NCBI GenBank assembly: GCA_027002665.1
Contig: JALWZK010000326.1
Coordinates: 1-10,043, forward strand
DNA: 10,043 bases
From: Campylobacteraceae bacterium
Lineage (GTDB): Bacteria; Campylobacterota; Campylobacteria; Campylobacterales; Sulfurovaceae
Direction: 5' to 3'
In this document: positions 1 through 5,469 of the stretch, piece by piece
How the letters are laid out: every line of letters begins with the position of its first letter
Position numbering within the stretch: the stretch's first letter is position 1
Translations under genes and position numbers: made by a program
Notes under the pieces: generated by a model
Told to the model about the DNA's origin: nothing
The model's input: only the letters and a program-made list of their open reading frames with translations
The model's database searches: none

Positions 1-105
1 GCTATATTGAGCTGAAGCTATTTCACTATGCTTAGATGCTAAATCGTCCATCTCAATAAGTAAAAATATTAAAGAAATTTCTATTAAAAATATTATAATC
101 TGCAT
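1..105 (-). CDS. Partial hypothetical protein with N-terminal hydrophobic segment
   Basis: This is an open frame of 35 codons from an ATG at 105 (minus) that runs off the left edge without a stop. Residues 2-17 are almost all Ile, Leu and Phe with one Glu and one Ser, which looks like an N-terminal membrane anchor or signal anchor. A polar stretch follows, rich in Ser, Ala, Glu, Asp and His. I do not recognise the family from so little sequence. A perfect extended -10 box lies about 30 nt upstream, so the gene probably has its own promoter rather than depending only on read-through from purT, which ends 70 bp away on the same strand. The Shine-Dalgarno sequence is weak (AAG-type). No plus-strand frame across this stretch stays open for more than about ten codons, which favours the minus-strand reading. 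Confidence 0.45.
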   Translation of the reverse strand, partial: MQIIIFLIEISLIFLLIEMDDLASKHSEIASAQYS

Positions 106-132
106 TTAAAATTCTTAATTTGGGATATATTA

Positions 133-141
133 ATTATAGCA
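133..141 (-). promoter_or_regulatory. Extended -10 promoter element upstream of the partial gene
   Basis: On the minus strand this reads TGC followed by TATAAT, a perfect extended -10 box. It sits in the 70-bp gap between the end of purT and the start of the partial gene, with the expected transcription start about 20 nt before that gene's ATG. There is no clear -35 box, which is common for sigma-70 promoters in Campylobacterota. Confidence 0.5.
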
Positions 142-175
142 GATTACACTTAAATATTAAGATTATTTTAAGTTT

Positions 176-1342
176 TTATCTATCACTAATTGAACTCACT
201 ATCTCTAAGGCTCTCTTTTTAGCCTCTTCTATATTATCATCTATGACCAAAGCTACTGCCAATCTCCTTCCAATATGTGACTCCGGTTTACCAAAAATCC
301 TTACAAATGAGTTTTTAGAGAATGCAGAGTTTGGAACCTCTATTTTAGGATTTTTAGACTCACTCTTAGCCTTATATGCTCCACTTGCACCTGCTCCATA
401 GAGTGTAAAATCTAAAGGTAGCCCTAAGACTGCTCTAATATGTAGTGCAAATTCACTTTGAGATTGAGTTATAAGTGTTACCATTCCTGTATCGTGTGGT
501 CGTGGGCTAAGTTCTGAGAAATATACCTCATCATCTTTGATAAAAAATTCAACTCCAAATATTCCTCTTCCACCTAAGCCATCTGTCACCTTTTTTGCAA
601 TCTCCTTAGCCTTCTCTAACGCCTCTTGACTCATATTCATCGGTTGCCAAGATAAGATATAGTCTCCATCTCTCTGAAGGTGACCTATTGGCTCACAAAA
701 TATGGTCTCGTTCTCTGTTCGTGTGGTTAATAGTGTAATCTCATAATCAAAAGATATAAACTCCTCTACTATAAGCTCACTAGCATCTCCTCTAGCCTCT
801 TTTGCTATCTCCCAAGATTTTTCTATATCTTCACTGCTTCTAACAATACTCTGCCCATGCCCTGAACTACTCATTACAGGCTTAATAACTGCTGGAAGAC
901 CAATCTCATTGACAGCCTCTCTTAACTCATCTAAGCTCTTTACAAATCTATATCCACTCGTCTTTACACCAAGCTCTTCAGAGGCAAAAATTCGTATATT
1001 TTTTCTATTCATAGTCTTATTGACAGCTTCAGCATTTGGAATTACATGAAATCCCCTCCTTTCAGCCTCAAATAGTGCCTCAATAGATATGGCTTCAACC
1101 TCTGGTAAGATATATGTAGGCTTCTCCTTTTCGATAACCTCAATAACCTCATCTCTATCTAACATATTGATAACATAAGCCCTATTTGAGACCAAATGGG
1201 CAGGAGCATTTTTATACTTATCAACAGCAATTACCTCAATTCCCAATCTTTGAGCTTCAATAGCTACCTCTTTACCAAGCTCACCTGAACCGAGTAACAT
1301 TATCTTAATAGACTCTTTCTGTAGTGGAGTAGTAAATAACAT
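176..1342 (-). CDS. purT: Formate-dependent phosphoribosylglycinamide formyltransferase (PurT)
   Basis: PurT makes formyl-GAR from GAR, formate and ATP in the third step of de novo purine synthesis, as a folate-independent alternative to PurN, in the cytoplasm. The 388-residue product aligns from end to end with the roughly 392-residue E. coli enzyme by recognition. It has an N-terminal nucleotide-fold segment with GSGELGKE (residues 18-25), an ATP-grasp domain with [11 protein letters not shown] (154-164), and the metal-binding pair E265 and E277 in VEFF and [13 protein letters not shown]-terminal RIFGKPE segment is followed by RRLAVAL (348-365), which carries the conserved Lys and Arg that contact GAR. 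The ATG at 1342 is preceded by AAAGG at good spacing and matches the family N-terminus. It is separated from upstream rpsU by a terminator, with a TACAAT -10-like box at 1371-1376, so it is probably transcribed alone. Nothing is missing. Confidence 0.96.
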   Translation of the reverse strand: MLFTTPLQKESIKIMLLGSGELGKEVAIEAQRLGIEVIAVDKYKNAPAHLVSNRAYVINMLDRDEVIEVIEKEKPTYILPEVEAISIEALFEAERRGFHVIPNAEAVNKTMNRKNIRIFASEELGVKTSGYRFVKSLDELREAVNEIGLPAVIKPVMSSSGHGQSIVRSSEDIEKSWEIAKEARGDASELIVEEFISFDYEITLLTTRTENETIFCEPIGHLQRDGDYILSWQPMNMSQEALEKAKEIAKKVTDGLGGRGIFGVEFFIKDDEVYFSELSPRPHDTGMVTLITQSQSEFALHIRAVLGLPLDFTLYGAGASGAYKAKSESKNPKIEVPNSAFSKNSFVRIFGKPESHIGRRLAVALVIDDNIEEAKKRALEIVSSISDR

Positions 1343-1370
1343 CTGTAACCTTTATATAAAAATTTGGGAT

Positions 1371-1376
1371 ATTGTA
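1371..1376 (-). promoter_or_regulatory. Candidate -10 box for purT
   Basis: TACAAT on the minus strand is one mismatch from the sigma-70 consensus and lies about 28 nt upstream of the purT ATG, downstream of the rpsU terminator. No -35 box is evident. It is assigned by position and motif only. Confidence 0.35.
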
Positions 1377-1386
1377 TCGAATTAGA

Positions 1387-1419
1387 TTAAAAAGTAGTAA
1401 AACCACTTAAAAAAGTGGT
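1387..1419 (-). terminator. Rho-independent terminator of rpsU
   Basis: A perfect 7-bp stem (ACCACTT / AAGTGGT, arms 1413-1419 and 1402-1408) with a four-base loop is followed on the minus strand by a T-rich tract interrupted by a few other bases (TTTACTACTTTTT). It begins 10 bp after the rpsU stop codon. The T tract is on the minus-strand side only, so it terminates rpsU and insulates purT. Confidence 0.8.
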
Positions 1420-1428
1420 CTATTTATA

Positions 1429-1641
1429 TTATAGTCTTGCTTCGTATCTTCTAAGCATATATAGCTTTTTAAGAATTTTCTTACGGGTAGCAATCTTCTC
1501 TTTCTTTCTTCTCTCTGTTGGTGGCTCATAGTGTTGTCTTGCTCTGGCTTCTGTAACGATTAAATTTCTATCGCACTGTCTTTTAAATCTTCTATAAGCT
1601 TCATCAAATGACTCTTTAGGACCAACTTTTATTCCCGGCAT
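1429..1641 (-). CDS. rpsU: 30S ribosomal protein bS21
   Basis: bS21 is a small basic protein of the 30S platform, next to the 3' end of 16S rRNA, that helps translation initiation. The 70-residue product starts [25 protein letters not shown], with conserved spacing of the FDxAxRRFKRxC motif and a very basic C-terminal half ([16 protein letters not shown]) ending in RRYEARL. Length matches the family (about 70 residues). The open frame extends 48 codons further upstream to 1785, but the ATG at 1641 is the family start and is preceded by an exceptional Shine-Dalgarno sequence. The gene is monocistronic in appearance, with its own promoter candidate and terminator, and is divergent from nnr. In many bacteria rpsU sits with dnaG and rpoD, which is not the case here. 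Confidence 0.97.
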   Translation of the reverse strand: MPGIKVGPKESFDEAYRRFKRQCDRNLIVTEARARQHYEPPTERRKKEKIATRKKILKKLYMLRRYEARL

Positions 1642-1646
1642 TCTCT

Positions 1647-1655
1647 TCACCTCCT
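1647..1655 (-). promoter_or_regulatory. Very strong Shine-Dalgarno site of rpsU
   Basis: The minus strand reads AGGAGGTGA, a nine-base uninterrupted match to the anti-Shine-Dalgarno end of 16S rRNA, with 5 nt to the ATG. It fixes the start of rpsU at 1641. It is much stronger than the sites in front of the other genes in this window. Confidence 0.85.
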
Positions 1656-1670
1656 CTCTTATCAAAAATT

Positions 1671-1690
1671 TTCTATAAAAATCTATAGAA
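1671..1690 (-). repeat. Small inverted repeat in the rpsU leader
   Basis: A perfect 7-bp inverted repeat, TTCTATA (1671-1677) and TATAGAA (1684-1690), with a 6-nt loop. It lies between the presumed rpsU transcription start (about 1700) and the ribosome-binding site, so it could form a weak hairpin in the 5' leader. It is AT-rich and may be chance. Confidence 0.35.
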
Positions 1691-1707
1691 GTGATAAAAT
1701 GGATAAA

Positions 1708-1713
1708 ATTATA
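1708..1713 (-). promoter_or_regulatory. -10 box of the rpsU promoter
   Basis: A perfect TATAAT on the minus strand about 67 nt upstream of the rpsU ATG, in an AT-rich upstream region. No convincing -35 hexamer is present. It predicts a leader of about 60 nt. Confidence 0.5.
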
Positions 1714-1742
1714 TCTAAAAAATATTATGATTAGGTGATTTG

Positions 1743-1751
1743 TGATAGAAT
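1743..1751 (+). promoter_or_regulatory. Extended -10 box of the nnr-hisD promoter
   Basis: TGA followed by TAGAAT, an extended -10 with one mismatch in the hexamer, lies 44 nt before the ATG at 1796. Because it overlaps the alternative upstream GTG at 1742, it also argues that translation starts at 1796. Together with the rpsU -10 box it makes the 154-bp gap a divergent promoter region. Confidence 0.45.
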
Positions 1752-1795
1752 TTGTTTTATTAAAAATAAAATATTTATATTTCAAGAGAGTTAGA

Positions 1796-3223
1796 ATGCA
1801 ACCACTATATAAATCATGTTATGAAATGGATAAGAGATGTTATAATGAGTATCTTCTAACTGAAGATATATTAATGGAACACGCCTCTATGGGCATGGAG
1901 AGATATATAAGAGAGAATTTTAAGAAGGGAAGTTCTGTCTTAATTGTTGCTGGAGTTGGAAATAATGGAGCTGACGGCATAGTCTTAGCTAGGCTCTTAG
2001 AGAGTGACTATAGAGTCTCTCTATATATTCCTTATGGAGTAAAATCTCCTATGGCAAAACTTCAACTATCACGAGTTAAGAGATTAAATGTAGGTATTAT
2101 AGATGAGGTTAGAGATGCAGATATTATCGTAGATGCAATATTTGGAGCAGGACTTAGTAGAGAGTTAGATGAAAAGACAAGAAGGCTTATTGTTAAGTTG
2201 GAGGAGTTAAATGGATTTAAGATAGCGTGTGATGTTCCAACAGGTATCGATATTGATGGGAATCCACTACCTATGGCATTTATCGCCAATGTTACCATTA
2301 CTATGGGGGCATTAAAAGAGTCACTCTATTCCGATATGGCAAAAGATTTTGTAGGAGAGATAATCCGTATAGACTTGGGTGTAAGCCACAAGAGATATAT
2401 AGATGGATTTCATACTGATTTATATCTCTTAGAGCAGAGTGATATGAGACTTCCCCATAGAAATTTCTCTAAAAAGACACATAAAGGGAGTTTTGGACAT
2501 CTATCTGTAGTTGTAGGAGAGAAAGAGGGGGCAGGTATAATGTCTGCCTCTTCAGCTTTAAGATTTGGAGCTGGACTTGTTACGGTTGTTGGATGTTTAT
2601 TCAATACAACACTACCTATATATATTATGAATGGTTTAACTCTCCCTGAAAAAACTACTGCAGTAGCTTTTGGAATGGGATTTGGATATGATTTTGAGGA
2701 GGAGATAGTTGATGAGATAATAGAGAGTGATTTACCAATAGTTCTGGATGCAGATATATTTAGTTCGGAGCGAATCTTAGAGTTTCTGGAGAATCGAAAT
2801 AGAGAGATAGTTCTAACTCCACACCCAAGGGAATTTGTAAGCTTATGGAATATGAGTATAGATGAGCCAATTAATATATCTATCTTACAGGCTAACCGTT
2901 TTAATAAAGTTAGGGAGTTCTGCTCTCTATTTCCAAATGTTACCCTACTACTGAAGGGAGCTAATATGATTATTGGCAAAAATGATAGACTATTTGTAAA
3001 CCCTTATGGAACTTCTAAACTCAGTAAAGGTGGGAGTGGAGATGTGCTTACGGGAATTATAGGCTCACTCCTATCACAAGGTTGGAGTGGATTGGACTCT
3101 GCAATCTCTGCATCTCTAACTTTAACAACTGCTTCAAATCTATATAGTGGAGCAGACTACTCTATGCTTCCGACTGATATAATAGAAAATTTAACCAAAA
3201 TTACGCAATTAGATAATAATTAG
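1796..3223 (+). CDS. nnr: Bifunctional NAD(P)H-hydrate epimerase / ADP-dependent dehydratase
   Basis: This enzyme repairs damaged NAD(P)H. The N-terminal domain (about residues 1-215 of 475) interconverts R and S hydrates; the C-terminal ribokinase-like domain (about 225-475) dehydrates the S form using ADP or ATP. Epimerase marks are [11 protein letters not shown] (residues 51-61), DAIFGAGL (113-120) and CDVPTGID (145-152). Dehydratase marks are KTHKGSFG (227-234), TPHPREF (341-347), LLKGAN (385-390) and GGSGDVLTG (412-420). The open frame begins at a GTG at 1742, but the ATG at 1796 gives the family N-terminus, has an AGAGAG site 5 nt upstream and lies downstream of the presumed promoter. 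The stop is 10 nt before hisD, whose ribosome-binding site overlaps it, so the two are co-transcribed. Confidence 0.93.
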   Translation: MQPLYKSCYEMDKRCYNEYLLTEDILMEHASMGMERYIRENFKKGSSVLIVAGVGNNGADGIVLARLLESDYRVSLYIPYGVKSPMAKLQLSRVKRLNVGIIDEVRDADIIVDAIFGAGLSRELDEKTRRLIVKLEELNGFKIACDVPTGIDIDGNPLPMAFIANVTITMGALKESLYSDMAKDFVGEIIRIDLGVSHKRYIDGFHTDLYLLEQSDMRLPHRNFSKKTHKGSFGHLSVVVGEKEGAGIMSASSALRFGAGLVTVVGCLFNTTLPIYIMNGLTLPEKTTAVAFGMGFGYDFEEEIVDEIIESDLPIVLDADIFSSERILEFLENRNREIVLTPHPREFVSLWNMSIDEPINISILQANRFNKVREFCSLFPNVTLLLKGANMIIGKNDRLFVNPYGTSKLSKGGSGDVLTGIIGSLLSQGWSGLDSAISASLTLTTASNLYSGADYSMLPTDIIENLTKITQLDNN

Positions 3224-3233
3224 GAGATAGAGA

Positions 3234-4523
3234 TTGAAAATATTTAATACCAACGATAGAGAGTTCAATACTCAATTTAGTGAGCTTTTAAAAAGAGGTG
3301 CTATGGATATTGATGAGGTGAGTATCACAGTTAAAAATCTATTAGATGAGATTAGAGAGAGTGGAGATAGTGCATTAAAAGCTCATATAGGTAGATTTGA
3401 TAGATGGACTCCTACGGATAGTAGTGATTTAATGGTATCTGTTGAGGCAATGGAGAGAGCATATAGAGATTTAGATAGCCCTTTGAGAGATGCACTACAT
3501 CTGGCTTATGATAGAATAGAGAGCTACCATCAAAAACTTATGCCCAAATCTTGGATTGATTTTGAAGATAATGGAACTATATTGGGGCAGAAGGTAACTC
3601 CAGTCGATAGAGCAGGACTATATATTCCCGGTGGAAAAGCCTCCTATCCCAGCTCTCTACTTATGAATGCAATTCCCGCTACTGTTGCGGGTGTTAAAGA
3701 TATTATTGTATGTAGTCCAGCCCCAGATAATGAGTTAAATCGACTATTTCTCTCAGCTTGTTATCTATGTGGAGTTAAAAAACTATTTAAAGTTGGTGGA
3801 GCTTCTGCTATTGGGGCTATGGCTTATGGAACAGAGACTATTCCTAAAGTTGATGTTATTACAGGACCTGGAAATATATTTGTAGCAACAGCTAAAAAGT
3901 TAGTCTATGGTGAAGTTAATATTGATATGATAGCAGGTCCCAGCGAAATTGGAATATTGGCAGATAGTTCTGCAAGAGCCGATTATATAGCTATGGATTT
4001 ACTATCACAAGCAGAGCATGATGAGATGGCAAGTTCTATCTTAATTACAACAGATGAAAACTTAGTTAGAGAAGTTTCTATAAAAGTAGAAGAGTTTTTA
4101 ACCACTTTACCAAGAGAGAGAATAGCAAGAGCATCTATTGAGAATAGAGGTGCTATTATTTTAACTGATAGTATGGATAGAGCTATATCCCTTATGAATC
4201 AGATAGCACCGGAACACTTGGAGATAGTTACCCAAAATCCTATGGAGCTACTTCCAGAGATAAGACATGCAGGAGCTATATTCTTAGGAGAATATACACC
4301 AGAGCCAATTGGTGACTATATAGCTGGACCTAATCATACTCTACCTACAGGTGGAACAGCAAAATTCTATTCGCCTCTTAGTGTAGATAATTTTCTAAAG
4401 AAATCCTCAATTATCTCTATGAGCAGACAAGGTATAGAGGAGATTGGAAGAGAGTGTGCAATGATAGCAGATATGGAGGGATTAACTGCACATAAAAACT
4501 CAGTTACAATAAGATTGGATTGA
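3234..4523 (+). CDS. hisD: Histidinol dehydrogenase
   Basis: HisD performs the last two steps of histidine synthesis, oxidising L-histidinol to L-histidine with two NAD+ in the cytoplasm. The 429-residue product matches the usual length (434 in E. coli). The zinc ligands are visible: Q259 and H262 in SQAEHD, D361 in PIGDYIAGPNHTLPT and H420 in LTAHKNSV. The catalytic pair E327-H328 lies in APEHLE. The NAD-binding GPGN is at 211-214. Translation begins at TTG, supported by GGAG seven nt upstream and by the family N-terminus; no in-frame ATG fits better. It is the second gene of a unit with nnr. Its TGA is immediately followed by the stop of the convergent mipA-like gene, so any transcription end must lie inside that gene. 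Confidence 0.96.
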   Translation: MKIFNTNDREFNTQFSELLKRGAMDIDEVSITVKNLLDEIRESGDSALKAHIGRFDRWTPTDSSDLMVSVEAMERAYRDLDSPLRDALHLAYDRIESYHQKLMPKSWIDFEDNGTILGQKVTPVDRAGLYIPGGKASYPSSLLMNAIPATVAGVKDIIVCSPAPDNELNRLFLSACYLCGVKKLFKVGGASAIGAMAYGTETIPKVDVITGPGNIFVATAKKLVYGEVNIDMIAGPSEIGILADSSARADYIAMDLLSQAEHDEMASSILITTDENLVREVSIKVEEFLTTLPRERIARASIENRGAIILTDSMDRAISLMNQIAPEHLEIVTQNPMELLPEIRHAGAIFLGEYTPEPIGDYIAGPNHTLPTGGTAKFYSPLSVDNFLKKSSIISMSRQGIEEIGRECAMIADMEGLTAHKNSVTIRLD

Positions 4524-5321
4524 CTACTCAAATAGATTTTTAATTTTAGTTGAGAACTCCCTATCGAATAGATAGGCGATAAATAGTCCACTATATACTC
4601 CATAACTTCTATTAAATAGTGGACTATCTTCTGATACTGCCCCATTTAAATCGTAATATCTTATAAATGCTCCTGCCCAGACTCTATTGAACTTTTTAGA
4701 TATGCCGATAGATGTCTTATACCCCATATATCCAGCCTCTGCTCTATATTGAGATCTATCTTTTGTTGCAAAACGGCTCTCTACACCATAGATATAGTTT
4801 TGAAATCTACTATCTGCCCATACCCCTCCAGTTTGAAGTTGGAAGAGATACCCATTTAAAAAGTTATAATCTATTGCAAATCGTGGATCACACTTATAAC
4901 CTCTATATCTCATCTCCTTAAAATTTGTAGATACAACTGCACGAATTGGGAAATCTAACTTTAGAGTTAATCCATCTTTTTTATATAGCTCATATATAAT
5001 AGCAGGTCCTATCTCTCCAGCAATATCGAGGTCACTCATTCCCTCTCTTGCTCCTGAACTGTGAACAGGTAGCGAACCACTCATACTCAACCTTAAACTA
5101 ACTCTATCCATACTAAATAGTCTCTGTTTTAATCCATCTTTATCAATATCCATTGTTTTACTATGGTAATCTATATATGGGAATGGTAAAATGGTATTAT
5201 TTGTATGGTTAGAGCCTATATAGTCTGGATAAGTGATACTCCCAATACCTATACCCAAATCTAATGTGGAGCTATATAAAGATGATATTATCATTATAAT
5301 AGTTATAAATTTTTTTTTCAT
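4524..5321 (-). CDS. MipA/OmpV family outer-membrane protein
   Basis: The product is 265 residues. It starts with a classic signal peptide (MKKKF, then a hydrophobic stretch, probable cleavage near residues 17-19). A beta-barrel pattern of alternating aromatic and polar strands follows. Family-typical marks are YPDYIGS (31-37), PFPYIDY (46-52) and GEIGPA (102-107). Members of this family include MipA, a scaffold linking murein hydrolase and synthase, and OmpV porin-like proteins; the exact role here is not predictable. The start is preceded only by a weak AAAG, but the signal peptide supports it. It is divergent from the secretion operon, with 148 bp between the two starts, and could be a functional neighbour at the outer membrane, though that is inference. 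Confidence 0.82.
   Translation of the reverse strand: MKKKFITIIMIISSLYSSTLDLGIGIGSITYPDYIGSNHTNNTILPFPYIDYHSKTMDIDKDGLKQRLFSMDRVSLRLSMSGSLPVHSSGAREGMSDLDIAGEIGPAIIYELYKKDGLTLKLDFPIRAVVSTNFKEMRYRGYKCDPRFAIDYNFLNGYLFQLQTGGVWADSRFQNYIYGVESRFATKDRSQYRAEAGYMGYKTSIGISKKFNRVWAGAFIRYYDLNGAVSEDSPLFNRSYGVYSGLFIAYLFDREFSTKIKNLFE
4560..4576. repeat. 6-bp inverted repeat near the hisD/mipA-like junction
   Basis: CCTATC (4560-4565) and GATAGG (4571-4576) are separated by five bases, within the last codons of the minus-strand gene. No T tract follows on either strand, so it is not a standard terminator, although it is the nearest compact hairpin to the end of the hisD transcript. Confidence 0.3.
4583..4627. 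repeat. Perfect 12-bp inverted repeat inside the mipA-like gene
   Basis: ATAGTCCACTAT (4583-4594) and ATAGTGGACTAT (4616-4627) are exact reverse complements, with a 21-nt spacer. They lie within codons 232-247 of the minus-strand gene, downstream of the hisD stop when read on the plus strand. No T tract follows on either strand. Confidence 0.75.
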
Positions 5322-5351
5322 ACTTTATTATATCTCTTTATCTTTAATATC

Positions 5352-5380
5352 TATATTTAATCTGATATTTTTTTTGTAAA
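5352..5380 (-). promoter_or_regulatory. Candidate promoter of the mipA-like gene
   Basis: On the minus strand TTTACA (5375-5380) matches five of six bases of a -35 box, and an AATATA/TATAGA-like segment follows about 17 nt later (5352-5357). A perfect TATAAT also lies at 5327-5332, but only 5 nt from the ATG, too close for a normal leader. The assignment is tentative. Confidence 0.3.
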
Positions 5381-5407
5381 TTAAATAGTGTCGGAGTGAA
5401 TTTAATT
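5379..5407. repeat. 8-bp inverted repeat overlapping the sapC promoter
   Basis: AATTAAAT (5379-5386) and ATTTAATT (5400-5407) flank a 13-nt loop, AGTGTCGGAGTGA, which is markedly less AT-rich than its surroundings and contains two AGTG copies. The right arm touches the -35 region of the sapC promoter and the left arm touches the possible -35 of the divergent gene. This position would suit an operator, but AT-rich repeats of this size can occur by chance. Confidence 0.4.
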
Positions 5408-5434
5408 AATATTTAAGTGAACCATAGTTATAAT
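5406..5434 (+). promoter_or_regulatory. Sigma-70 type promoter of the sapCDEF-like operon
   Basis: TTAATA (5406-5411) as a weak -35, a 17-bp spacer and a perfect TATAAT (5429-5434). Transcription would start near 5441, giving a leader of about 29 nt before the TTG start. Short gaps and an overlap downstream suggest that this promoter drives the whole secretion operon. Confidence 0.55.
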
Positions 5435-5469
5435 TTGGTGTTGATATAGATTATTATGGAGAAAGATAT

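Noticed and set aside
148..178. Terminator-like pattern on the plus strand (ACTTAAA, TTTAAGT, then T run)
   Set aside because: No plus-strand gene precedes it, the stem is entirely weak pairs apart from one, and on the minus strand the T run is on the wrong side to end purT.
1642..1785. N-terminal extension of the rpsU open frame (48 extra codons)
   Set aside because: It is AT-rich, overlaps the promoter and leader, has no family similarity, and the ATG at 1641 carries a near-perfect Shine-Dalgarno site.
1742..1795. Upstream GTG start for nnr adding 18 residues
   Set aside because: It overlaps the likely extended -10 box, lacks a good ribosome-binding site, and the extension is not family-like.
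2410..2979. 189-codon open frame on the minus strand inside nnr
   Set aside because: It lies antisense to a well-supported enzyme gene, shows no recognisable domain, and is explained by the codon bias of the sense gene.
5281..5305. Fur-box-like stretch (TATAATGATAATATCATC on the minus strand)
   Set aside because: It lies within the signal-peptide codons for Thr-Ile-Ile-Met-Ile-Ile-Ser, so an Ile-rich leader explains it. Only the first half resembles the Fur consensus.
5327..5332. TATAAT immediately before the mipA-like start codon
   Set aside because: It is only 5 nt from the ATG, so it would imply a nearly leaderless mRNA for a signal-peptide protein; more likely chance in AT-rich DNA.
5322..5469. 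Classical REP palindromes or an insertion-sequence boundary next to the RAYT-like gene
   Set aside because: I found no GC-rich palindrome pair with the usual tetranucleotide foot, no terminal inverted repeats and no target duplication around the gene.
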